From positions 1-29,958 of IMG/VR virus record IMGVR_UViG_3300047510_000436: a stretch of 29,958 nt of DNA; one strand, given 5' to 3'. The notes beneath the pieces are model-generated. The model did not search any database. It was not told where the DNA came from and saw nothing but the letters and a program-made list of their open reading frames with translations. This DNA is from a virus. This document shows positions 1 through 6,120 of the stretch, one piece after another; positions within the stretch are counted from its first letter, which is position 1, and every line of letters starts with the position of its first letter. Made by a program: the position numbers and the translations under genes.

Positions 1-2
1 CC

Positions 3-194
3 TCTGCAGCTTATACAGCGATGGAACCGAAAGTCTTGAGCCGGACTGATTTCGAGGCCGGAAGTTATATCGAAGTTCTAGAACCTGCCGACGGCGGCGA
101 GATGTATTACCGCACTTGCTACAAAGGTGTTTGTAGATATTCAAGCGATCTTTGGCAGGCCCAGGTTTACGAGCATCAGATGACTTCACCGTAA
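3..194 (+). CDS. Small hypothetical protein, probably partial at the window edge
   Basis: An open plus-strand frame runs from the left edge to a TAA at 192-194. An ATG lies at 21, but no ribosome binding site precedes it and the frame is open to the edge, so the gene may start outside the window. The 58 residues from the ATG are acidic and aromatic, with an even composition that reads like real protein (for example GEMYYRTCYKGVCRYSSDLW). I recognise no family. It converges on the HNH gene and overlaps its 3' end by 19 bases. Confidence 0.4.
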   Translation, partial: SAAYTAMEPKVLSRTDFEAGSYIEVLEPADGGEMYYRTCYKGVCRYSSDLWQAQVYEHQMTSP

Positions 195-508
195 TCAATA
201 TCTTGATTGATCCAATCCATTATTCGAGCTTCACCAATCTCTGACCAAAAAGGCAAACTTCTATACCAAACCCGCCAATCTTTATGGCCCTTCGACATAT
301 TGCAGCCGAAGCAACATGCCACGAGGTTGGTTAATTCACTGTTGCCGCCTTTGGCCTTGGGGACAACATGATCAAGTGTTGGCGATCTACCTAACGGCTC
401 AAAACAATATGCACAGTGATGGTTAAAGTGACTCAGAACAGCATCACGGAAACGCCGTTTTGCCTCGTGTTTCGGGATTAACTCCGAACCGTCAATGTGT
501 TCAACCAC
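176..508 (-). CDS. HNH endonuclease
   Basis: A 110-aa protein with a compact zinc-binding HNH nuclease fold. CxxC is at residues 32-35, the DH pair of the catalytic strand at 46-47, the structural Asn at 61, and a second CxxC with Asn at 66-70. This is the standard HNH (McrA/5-methylcytosine-type) pattern: a metal-dependent DNA nuclease, in phages often a homing or packaging-associated endonuclease. The start is a GTG at 508; the in-frame TAG seven codons upstream rules out a much longer protein. It lies beyond the terminator that closes the late region, so it needs its own transcription or read-through. Homing and packaging roles cannot be told apart here. Confidence 0.85.
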   Translation of the reverse strand: MVEHIDGSELIPKHEAKRRFRDAVLSHFNHHCAYCFEPLGRSPTLDHVVPKAKGGNSELTNLVACCFGCNMSKGHKDWRVWYRSLPFWSEIGEARIMDWINQDIDYGEVI

Positions 509-551
509 AAGCCGCCGCTTGATTCCCTAAACGGTAGCGAACGAAACCCAA

Positions 552-722
552 ATGGCCTATTACCTTAAGCTTCCAGACGGAACACGAGTAGGACCGTTCT
601 CAACCATCGTTGAGGCTCACGATTGGGCAGAGCTACGCAAGATCACAGGTCATGCGTTCCACCTTCTGCAGAGCCCTGATATCCCCTGCAACCGCAGACA
701 TGAACAAGGGCCAGATCACTAG
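552..722 (+). CDS. Small hypothetical protein (56 aa)
   Basis: ATG at 552 to TAG at 720-722 gives 56 aa. The N-terminal half, with a VGPFSTIVEAHDWAE segment, resembles short soluble proteins that turn amino-acid cues of the form GPF...EA..WA into a small alpha/beta fold, but I cannot name a family. No strong Shine-Dalgarno sequence is seen. It stands alone on the plus strand between the HNH gene and the late-region terminator. Confidence 0.5.
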   Translation: MAYYLKLPDGTRVGPFSTIVEAHDWAELRKITGHAFHLLQSPDIPCNRRHEQGPDH

Positions 723-727
723 CCAAT

Positions 728-752
728 AAAAAGCCGCCCCCTCCAGAGCGGC
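728..752 (-). terminator. Rho-independent terminator of the late region
   Basis: Read on the minus strand, GCCGC (752-748) pairs with GCGGC (737-733) around a 10-base loop and is followed directly by TTTTT (732-728). It lies 25 bases after the dCTP deaminase stop codon, where the long minus-strand transcript would be expected to end. The plus strand has no T-run after the stem, so it is directional. Confidence 0.8.
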
Positions 753-777
753 CCGTCCCCTTATCTCCGGTTGAATC

Positions 778-1323
778 TTAGGTCGAAACGCCAGGTCTCG
801 CCTTAAATGTTTCCCAAGAAGGCATTACGGTTCTGTTGTTGTTGTAATGGCCCTTGGCGGAATAGCTGTGTTCCACCGTTTCGGACATCATGAACACGAC
901 GATCTGACCGATTAGCATTCCAGGCCAAATCGGAAGCCTGTGTTTTTGCCGAACATTTTTGATCTCAAGGGTCAACACGGAGCCATTGAATCCAGGGTCA
1001 ATCCAACCCGCGAGCATATGCTGATAGCCCTGCCTTGCCCGGCTTGACTTCAATACAAATTGACCAGCAACGTCATCGGTGAAATTAAATATCTCCTGAG
1101 TCTCAGCAAGAATAAATTCGCCAGGAGAAAGCCAATACGGATCAGCTTGAGTGTGAGTGGCGATGCTATGCCTAATAAACTCAGGAGTTTCAGCCACTTC
1201 AATCATGATGTTGTCGCCCAGTGCCACGTCGTAGCTAGCAGGGTTCAAACGCTCAGGATCAAACGGATGAATCAGTGCATGGCTTTGGCACAAGGCGCGA
1301 ATCTCGTGATCAGACAGCAGCAT
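778..1323 (-). CDS. dcd: dCTP deaminase
   Basis: A 181-aa member of the dCTP deaminase/dUTPase superfamily; dCTP deaminase converts dCTP to dUTP, feeding dTMP synthesis. Visible family signatures are NPASYDVALG (27-36), SSRAR (93-97) and the active-site stretch GWIDPGFNG...LTLE, whose Glu120 matches the catalytic glutamate of the family. Length is close to the usual 180-200 aa. The DCD subgroup is favoured over a plain dUTPase by the N-terminal LSDHEI start and the SSxAR block, but a bifunctional DCD-DUT cannot be excluded by eye. It is the last gene of the late transcript, 6 bases after the endolysin gene. Confidence 0.88.
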   Translation of the reverse strand: MLLSDHEIRALCQSHALIHPFDPERLNPASYDVALGDNIMIEVAETPEFIRHSIATHTQADPYWLSPGEFILAETQEIFNFTDDVAGQFVLKSSRARQGYQHMLAGWIDPGFNGSVLTLEIKNVRQKHRLPIWPGMLIGQIVVFMMSETVEHSYSAKGHYNNNRTVMPSWETFKARPGVST

Positions 1324-1329
1324 CGAAGC

Positions 1330-2379
1330 TCAATAATTCCAGACCACGGTAGGTCGTCCAGGTCTGATTCCGCTATGGATGAAACCTTTTGGCGCACCCT
1401 TGCCAGTGCTGTAAGACCAGTTGGCTAAGCACCAATTCTGAAGCGTGTAAATGTCAACGCCTTCGATGTACCAATCAACGGCACCCGTATCCGGCGCATC
1501 GTATAAATGCTCAGATCGCGCCGATCCTCCAATAGCAGCATTGACCTTAGGCGGACGATAACCGCTCGTAATTACAACAGGCTTATTACCAAATGCCTTA
1601 CGCGCACGTTCAAGGAATTGACACAACACCATTGCCGTGTCGCATTGATATTGATGCTTAAATTTGCGCTCCTCAAGGTTTAACGCCAGCTCGCCATATT
1701 TAATGTTTGGCGTCACATTGAAACTAAACGGTTTATCAGGCGTAAAGGTCACATCCTTAGTGACAGGTTTACTGCCAGCCAAAAACAGATCGAGTTCATC
1801 ACGGCGGCGACGAATCAAGCCCTCAAGAATCTCACCGCCGCCCTTGTTCCACCTAGGCAGCTCCTCCATCGCCACCTTCTGAGGATTTTCCCCATTGTTC
1901 AGCCGCTTACGCAACGTGCTATCAAGCAGCGCACCAACGCCAACATTGAAGGCAAAACTGATCAACGCGCAACGCTGGTTATTCGTCAGCGGCACCCTGA
2001 TTTGATTGTCAACAGCTTTGGCAAAGCGTTCAACATCAGATGCCAGCAACGCATCAGCATCGGCTTGGGTAATCTTCATCCCTACCGATACATTCGGCCC
2101 TGTATGGCCATAGCCCACGGTCGGCACACCAGCAGGGCACACATAACCCTCAAGCCGTAACCCCTCCCACTTCTTGATGATGTCCAGAGCAGGTTTCAAA
2201 TCGTTTTCAGCCTGTTTGCCCGATTGACTCCAGACCTTGAACCATTCTTGGTCACGATCCAGCACGGAATCATCTGCAGCACAAATCGCCGCCTCAAGTA
2301 AATGCAACGCCGCCATCTGATGCGGAAGCTGCTTGTAATACTTGAAAAGATCAATCAGGCGAACTGGCGCTTTCGTCAT
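1330..2379 (-). CDS. Endolysin: GH24 lysozyme plus M15 peptidase
   Basis: A 349-aa two-domain cell-wall hydrolase. The N-terminus (about 8-32, LFKYYKQLPHQ) is a short extension I associate with cyanophage lysins. Residues 62-202 are a GH24 muramidase with the E-8aa-C-5aa-T form of the catalytic triad (Glu72, Cys81, Thr87), where T4 lysozyme has Asp in the middle; the Cys variant is known in P21/P1-type endolysins. Residues 240-349 are an M15-type D-Ala-D-Ala peptidase with TSGYRPP, His291, Asp302 and His335 as likely zinc ligands. The enzyme should cut both glycan and peptide bonds. No signal peptide or N-terminal anchor is seen, so export should depend on a holin. The start overlaps the preceding ORF by 29 bases. 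Confidence 0.92.
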   Translation of the reverse strand: MTKAPVRLIDLFKYYKQLPHQMAALHLLEAAICAADDSVLDRDQEWFKVWSQSGKQAENDLKPALDIIKKWEGLRLEGYVCPAGVPTVGYGHTGPNVSVGMKITQADADALLASDVERFAKAVDNQIRVPLTNNQRCALISFAFNVGVGALLDSTLRKRLNNGENPQKVAMEELPRWNKGGGEILEGLIRRRRDELDLFLAGSKPVTKDVTFTPDKPFSFNVTPNIKYGELALNLEERKFKHQYQCDTAMVLCQFLERARKAFGNKPVVITSGYRPPKVNAAIGGSARSEHLYDAPDTGAVDWYIEGVDIYTLQNWCLANWSYSTGKGAPKGFIHSGIRPGRPTVVWNY

Positions 2380-2635
2380 CGGTCCAAGGTGCCCGGATGT
2401 GAAGATTCTCTAGATCAATAATTGGCGGAGGAATGGCCGGTGGCTGCGTTTCATGCCACTCCTCAATCGCTCGATCAAGTCTTGGCGACAAGGTGGCATT
2501 GAATTTGTGCCGTTGTGCAGCACGATTTAAGTGATGCCGCCAATCCCTATCGCCAAAACGCGCTAGCCATACGGTGTCAGTATTCAGCGCTTTGGGAAGA
2601 TGATCTTCAGCGCCTTGACGATGAGCTGGATCCAA
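2351..2635 (-). CDS. Hypothetical protein, start uncertain
   Basis: An open frame of 94 codons from a TTG at 2635. Its first ~17 codons lie inside the 45-aa membrane gene, read in another frame, so the true N-terminus is probably later. No in-frame ATG is available after that gene's stop codon. The remainder, with DRDWRHHLNRAAQRHKFN followed by a proline-rich PPAIPPP segment, reads like real protein. It ends 29 bases inside the endolysin gene. Function is unknown. Position between a membrane mini-protein and the endolysin suggests a lysis role, but that is position only. Confidence 0.45.
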   Translation of the reverse strand: MDPAHRQGAEDHLPKALNTDTVWLARFGDRDWRHHLNRAAQRHKFNATLSPRLDRAIEEWHETQPPAIPPPIIDLENLHIRAPWTDDESASSPD

Positions 2636-2721
2636 GAATTCTCTTTGATGGGCAGCAGGGTGATGATCTCAGAGCCAGCGGCAATAACGATGGCAACAAC
2701 AGCGGCAGTGGTGGGGTCCAT
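2584..2721 (-). CDS. Small membrane protein, candidate holin component (45 aa)
   Basis: ATG at 2721 to TGA at 2584-2586. The protein opens with an uninterrupted hydrophobic helix, MDPTTAAVVAIVIAAG, then carries SEIITLLPIKENSW and a basic amphipathic C-terminus ending FPKR. One transmembrane segment plus a positive tail, directly before the endolysin on the late transcript, fits a small membrane protein of the lysis module. Similar mini-proteins are, to my recollection, widespread in cyanophages. Holin function is inference. Confidence 0.65.
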   Translation of the reverse strand: MDPTTAAVVAIVIAAGSEIITLLPIKENSWIQLIVKALKIIFPKR

Positions 2722-2754
2722 GATTCAAAAGCTGATGGTTTAACTGTAAGGCGG

Positions 2755-3006
2755 TCAAGGGCGCCTGCCAATAGTCATTTCAATTTGCCTAACCCGACCT
2801 TCAAGATCGCTAAGTCGCTCCTTGCTGTCGTTCTTCAGCTCTTGAATATCAGCCGCCACCGTATTAACCGATTGATCCAGTTTGGCGACCTGCATAAAAA
2901 GGCCGCCCAACCCAACGACTGCGGCAGTCAACAGGGCGGGAACGGCTTGGTTGAACGGATTGTCGGGTGGCTTGGCTGCGATAAACGCCTCTTCGTGGTG
3001 CTCCAT
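2755..3006 (-). CDS. Membrane protein with coiled coil, candidate holin
   Basis: An 83-aa protein with a soluble N-terminus (1-20), one transmembrane segment (about 21-40, AVPALLTAAVVGLGGLFMQV) and a heptad-like coiled coil (about 43-77, with DIQELKNDSKERLSDLEGRV). A single membrane helix plus a coiled coil next to an endolysin is typical of small class III holins or holin regulators such as the XhlA type, although XhlA puts its membrane helix at the C-terminus. The ATG at 3006 is clear. It is the first of the membrane proteins upstream of the endolysin. A spanin is less likely because there is no signal or lipobox. Confidence 0.7.
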   Translation of the reverse strand: MEHHEEAFIAAKPPDNPFNQAVPALLTAAVVGLGGLFMQVAKLDQSVNTVAADIQELKNDSKERLSDLEGRVRQIEMTIGRRP

Positions 3007-3046
3007 TGCGAGGCGTGTTGCCGATCTTTTTACAGATTAGCGGCTA

Positions 3047-3181
3047 TCAGCCCTTGCCCTGGCCGCGCAATTTTTTGCGGTTACGCGGGCGTGAGTGTTG
3101 TCCCATCCCGATGCTGGTGCGCTTTGGTTTGCCGGGCTTGTGCTCGACGCGCCCCAGTGCGGTCTTACTTTTTACTGCCAT
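3047..3181 (-). CDS. Small basic protein (44 aa)
   Basis: ATG at 3181 to TGA at 3047-3049. The sequence is strongly basic (LGRVEHKPGKPKRTSIG, then HSRPRNRKKLRGQGKG). The motif of an SRPRN/K-type stretch ending RGQG is one I recall from small cyanophage proteins of unknown function. The start follows the stop of the 29-aa ORF by three bases, consistent with translational coupling. No membrane segment is present. A nucleic-acid-binding role is conceivable from charge alone but is not demonstrated. Confidence 0.6.
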   Translation of the reverse strand: MAVKSKTALGRVEHKPGKPKRTSIGMGQHSRPRNRKKLRGQGKG

Positions 3182-3184
3182 GAC

Positions 3185-3274
3185 TTACCAAGGCACACCA
3201 GCAGCTTTGGTCAGGGCGCGTTGCTTGTCAAGGCTGGCTTCGCAGTATTCCTCGTAGGCAGTGGTGTCAGACAT
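3185..3274 (-). CDS. Very short putative protein (29 aa)
   Basis: ATG at 3274 to TAA at 3185-3187, giving a 29-residue acidic then basic peptide that starts MSDTTAYEEYCEASLDKQR and ends GVPW. It fits exactly between the tail fibre stop (3289) and the next start (3181), leaving almost no gap on either side, as expected for a packed phage operon. Its codons are not those of an obvious shadow frame. No function can be proposed. Confidence 0.5.
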   Translation of the reverse strand: MSDTTAYEEYCEASLDKQRALTKAAGVPW

Positions 3275-3288
3275 AGAAGAGAAGGGGA

Positions 3289-5217
3289 CTACTGGGCTTT
3301 GAGAGCTGCTACTTCAGCCTCAAGGGTTTCAATACGTCCGATGGCTTCCTGCAGCGCAGCCGTCAGCAGGGGCACCAGCTTGGATTGGTCGATGCCTTGG
3401 TAGACGGGGTTGCCGTTTTCATCTACTTCATCCTTAGTTCCGGTTACACACTCAGGCACCACCTCAGCAGCTTCGTGAGCGATAAAACCATCTACTACGG
3501 TATCAGGGTCAGCAATGAAGTTGAAGCGGCTTGGTTTCAGTTGCTGAAGACGAGTGATGCCGTCCGTGACTGCGGTGACGTTTTCTTTTAGGCGGTAGTC
3601 GGAGGAGGTTGCATAAGTAGTTGCAGATGCGTTTGTTGTAATTGCACCAACAACGCCATTGGGGTTGCTAAACAATATGTGCCGGGAGGTGCCTGTGCTA
3701 GTTGAATACCCCTCCATTTGAGTATTTGCTTCTTGTGTAGGCGCTCGCCAACGAAACCCCCCATTGCCGCCACCTCCATACCCTGCGGAATTGGGTTCAG
3801 CGTCAACAATATAAATATGGCTACCGCTGATGCGGGCGCGTTCGGAGCCACCAGTGCTGATGGCTACTTGGTCTGCGCCGGGTGAAAAAATGCCGGTGTT
3901 GGTGTCGCCGGTAAAGGTAAGGCTTGGAGTAGCAGCAGCGCCAAGGGCAGCGCTTACTACGCCCGTGGTGGTAATGGTTTGACTGCCGAAATCAGGGCTG
4001 ATCTTGGTGCCAGCAATTGCTGCACTGGCGTTAATGTCGCCGTTGACGATGGTGCCGTCGGCAATCATTGTGCTAGTGACGGTGCCCGTGTCACCCGTGC
4101 TGACCAGTGTGCTGTCCAAATAGGTCTTGCTAATAGCAGTGCCCTGCCATATGCCGGTGCCAATTGTGCCGACGCTTGTCAGGCTGCTGCTGACAACGCC
4201 ACTGCCCAAGCTGGTGCCATCTAGCACTTTGGCGCCATCAATCCGATATTCCTTGCCGCTTGCAATGTTGACGTGTTCGCTACTCGTCCACGCATCCGTC
4301 GCATCGACCCAGTTCAGGGTCTTGTCAGTGCTGCCCTTCAGCGTGATACCGCCGCCATCTGCCGTGATGTTCGTCGGGCTGGTGACATTACCGATAACAA
4401 CGTTCTTATCTTCAACCAACAGGTTCTGAGTGTCGATCGTGGTGGTCGTGCCGTTGACCGTTAGATCGCCCTGAACCGTGACGTTGTTATCGAACGTGGC
4501 GGCGCCAGTTACATCCAGCGTGCCAGGCACATCAATGTTGTCGGTCCACTCAACGCCAGTGCCCGCTGCATCAGTCTGCAGCAGTTGACGTGCGGCACCA
4601 TCAGCCAACTTGCTGACGGCAATTTCTGCAGTGGCGCTGATGTCGGCATTAACGATCACGCCGCTACCAATCGCGGTCACCCCACTGCTACTGACAGTCA
4701 CATCACCAGACAATGCCGTCGCGGTAGGCACGTTGCTGGCATTACCAATCAGCACAAAGCCAGCTGTCATGCTTGCCAACTTGCTATGGGCGATAGCGGC
4801 AGAAGCATTTACATCGGCATTAACGATCGTGCCATCGGCAATCATCGTGCTGGTGACAGTGCCCGTGTCGCCGGTCGTGATGACCGTGCCAGTCACATTG
4901 GGCAGCGTGATCGTCCGGTCAGCAGTTGGATTGACAACAGCCAGCGTCGTCTCAAAGCCATCCGCACTGCTGCCCTCAAATGTCAGCGTGCCAGTGGTGC
5001 CAATTTCAAGGTTGCCGGTAACAACACCGCCCGACACCACGAACGGAAAATAACCAAGGCTGTTCCATGTCGTTGACCCGTTGCCGATCTTGATCTTGTT
5101 CGTATCACGTTCTAGCCCGATCTCGGCGCTCAGCAGCGTTGGGTTGATGCTGGTCCAATTCGCTGCCGTGTCGGCGCGAAGCTGCATCCGAACCTGAACG
5201 GTGGTAGGTGTGGTCAT
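3289..5217 (-). CDS. Tail fibre with S74 self-cleaving chaperone domain
   Basis: A 642-aa receptor-binding fibre. Residues 5-58 (MQLRADTAANW ... EIGLERDTNKIKIGNG) resemble the N-terminal domain of Bordetella phage Mtd and other fibre anchors. The long middle is glycine-, threonine- and alanine-rich with repeated modules (DGTIVNADVNASAAIAHSKL near 125-145 and again near 390-410), as in trimeric beta-structured shafts. Residues 538-642 are a peptidase S74 intramolecular chaperone: SSDYRLKEN gives Ser539 and Lys544, matching the Ser/Lys cleavage pair of endosialidase-type chaperones, followed by DGFIAHE and a C-terminal coiled coil. The chaperone should trimerise the shaft and then cleave itself off. 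ATG at 5217 overlaps the preceding stop by 4 bases. Confidence 0.9.
   Translation of the reverse strand: MTTPTTVQVRMQLRADTAANWTSINPTLLSAEIGLERDTNKIKIGNGSTTWNSLGYFPFVVSGGVVTGNLEIGTTGTLTFEGSSADGFETTLAVVNPTADRTITLPNVTGTVITTGDTGTVTSTMIADGTIVNADVNASAAIAHSKLASMTAGFVLIGNASNVPTATALSGDVTVSSSGVTAIGSGVIVNADISATAEIAVSKLADGAARQLLQTDAAGTGVEWTDNIDVPGTLDVTGAATFDNNVTVQGDLTVNGTTTTIDTQNLLVEDKNVVIGNVTSPTNITADGGGITLKGSTDKTLNWVDATDAWTSSEHVNIASGKEYRIDGAKVLDGTSLGSGVVSSSLTSVGTIGTGIWQGTAISKTYLDSTLVSTGDTGTVTSTMIADGTIVNGDINASAAIAGTKISPDFGSQTITTTGVVSAALGAAATPSLTFTGDTNTGIFSPGADQVAISTGGSERARISGSHIYIVDAEPNSAGYGGGGNGGFRWRAPTQEANTQMEGYSTSTGTSRHILFSNPNGVVGAITTNASATTYATSSDYRLKENVTAVTDGITRLQQLKPSRFNFIADPDTVVDGFIAHEAAEVVPECVTGTKDEVDENGNPVYQGIDQSKLVPLLTAALQEAIGRIETLEAEVAALKAQ
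4022..4105. repeat. Intragenic repeat in the tail fibre, copy 1
   Basis: This stretch is closely similar to 4802-4885, including the shared block TCGGCAATCAT and a following GTGCCCGTGTC. It encodes the C-terminal copy of the shaft module TSTMIADGTIVNGDINASAA. A third, more diverged copy lies around 4622-4672. The copies are in frame, so gain or loss would change shaft length only. Confidence 0.75.
4802..4885. repeat. Intragenic repeat in the tail fibre, copy 2
   Basis: Partner of 4022-4105. It encodes TSTMIADGTIVNADVNASAA. Differences between the copies are mostly at third codon positions, so the protein repeat is kept by selection or by recent duplication followed by silent drift. Confidence 0.75.
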
Positions 5218-5747
5218 CGGTCAGCGCCTTTGCCTTCAAGAATAAGCGTGGCAGCCGGGCTGTCAGGATCCGCTGCACCTCCGTTAAGGATAAATGGGGC
5301 GTAGCCCTGGAACGCAAATGAGGTAAAAGATGTCGCCGCAATCGTTGATTGGTTCGCCCCGCCACCTTGCAGGTCGTACAGCAGGTTGACACCAAAAATC
5401 ACGCGGAGCGTGACTGAGACCTCATAGTGCAGCCCTGTATGAATTTCTTCTGGCGGTGCGGCGTATTTGTACAGCGAAGTTGTTGCCGCAACGTTTAGAT
5501 TGCCCCAGATAGATGCCGGAACATCGAACTCGCGGTATGTACCGTCAACTTCGTTGTAGTGCTCACGCAGGGATTCAACTTGTGCTTGCGTTAAGGCGCG
5601 ATATACAAGCCGCAAGTTGTAGCCGGTAGTGCGGAGCGAATGACGAAAACGGATTGGACCGCTACCCAGCAGTTGCTGCTCACTGATGTTCATTCGACCG
5701 AGGTCGAAGTCGATGCTCTGCGGAACCAGCGTTGGGTAGGTCGTCAT
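5214..5747 (-). CDS. Minor tail protein, paralogue of the next upstream gene
   Basis: 177 aa. Residues 55-115 align by eye with the C-terminal two thirds of the adjacent upstream protein: a YxxxxGxxxxFDxPxSI block followed by a hydrophobic YxYAxxP and an EVSVxLxxI strand. This fold resembles small tail-tip-associated proteins of siphophages. A glycine- and alanine-rich tail (about 125-177) is extra and could be a connector to the fibre encoded next. The ATG at 5747 follows the upstream stop by two bases and the stop overlaps the fibre start by 4. Assignment as a tail-tip structural protein is from context. Confidence 0.7.
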   Translation of the reverse strand: MTTYPTLVPQSIDFDLGRMNISEQQLLGSGPIRFRHSLRTTGYNLRLVYRALTQAQVESLREHYNEVDGTYREFDVPASIWGNLNVAATTSLYKYAAPPEEIHTGLHYEVSVTLRVIFGVNLLYDLQGGGANQSTIAATSFTSFAFQGYAPFILNGGAADPDSPAATLILEGKGADR

Positions 5748-5749
5748 CC

Positions 5750-6118
5750 TCAGAGCGTGTAGGGGGGAATCAGTTCCAGGCTTACTTCAACGCTAACGAC
5801 GCCGGGGTTATATGTCGTCTTCGGTGTGTCGGCGTAGATCCAAATGTAACCGGCTGGGAAGGTGATGTTCGAGCCTTCTGTGATTGAGCTTGGGATGTCA
5901 AACGATTCAAAGCGACCATGCAAGCCGTAATGGCTAACAATCTCAAAATGTTCGTCTGTTGTCAGCCCATTAAATCGCAAGCGAAGGATATGTCCCAAGC
6001 CAGCATTACTGTGGCGCACGCCGATCTCATCACCGTCAAGAGTCTGCAGCGCGGTGTTTGGATGCTGCCCTGGGATGTAAGTGCGTCCGTTGGGTTTTAG
6101 CGCGGGGAAGGTTGCCAT
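5750..6118 (-). CDS. Minor tail protein
   Basis: 122 aa from the ATG at 6118. The frame stays open further upstream into the tail tip gene, but that gene's stop (6121-6123) and normal spacing favour 6118. The protein has FDIPSSI near residues 75-81 and a C-terminal strand VSVEVSLELIPPY, shared with the paralogue downstream. No membrane or catalytic motif is seen. It lies between the tail tip protein and the fibre, so a structural role at the distal tail is likely. Confidence 0.7.
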   Translation of the reverse strand: MATFPALKPNGRTYIPGQHPNTALQTLDGDEIGVRHSNAGLGHILRLRFNGLTTDEHFEIVSHYGLHGRFESFDIPSSITEGSNITFPAGYIWIYADTPKTTYNPGVVSVEVSLELIPPYTL

Positions 6119-6120
6119 GA

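Noticed and set aside
2515-3183. Plus-strand open frame of 222 codons across the lysis module
   Set aside because: It covers several minus-strand genes with recognisable membrane and basic proteins; no start signal and a composition typical of antisense reading.
4585-5076. Plus-strand frames opposite the tail fibre
   Set aside because: They mirror the repetitive fibre sequence; repeated Asn/Asp/Ala text without domain features.
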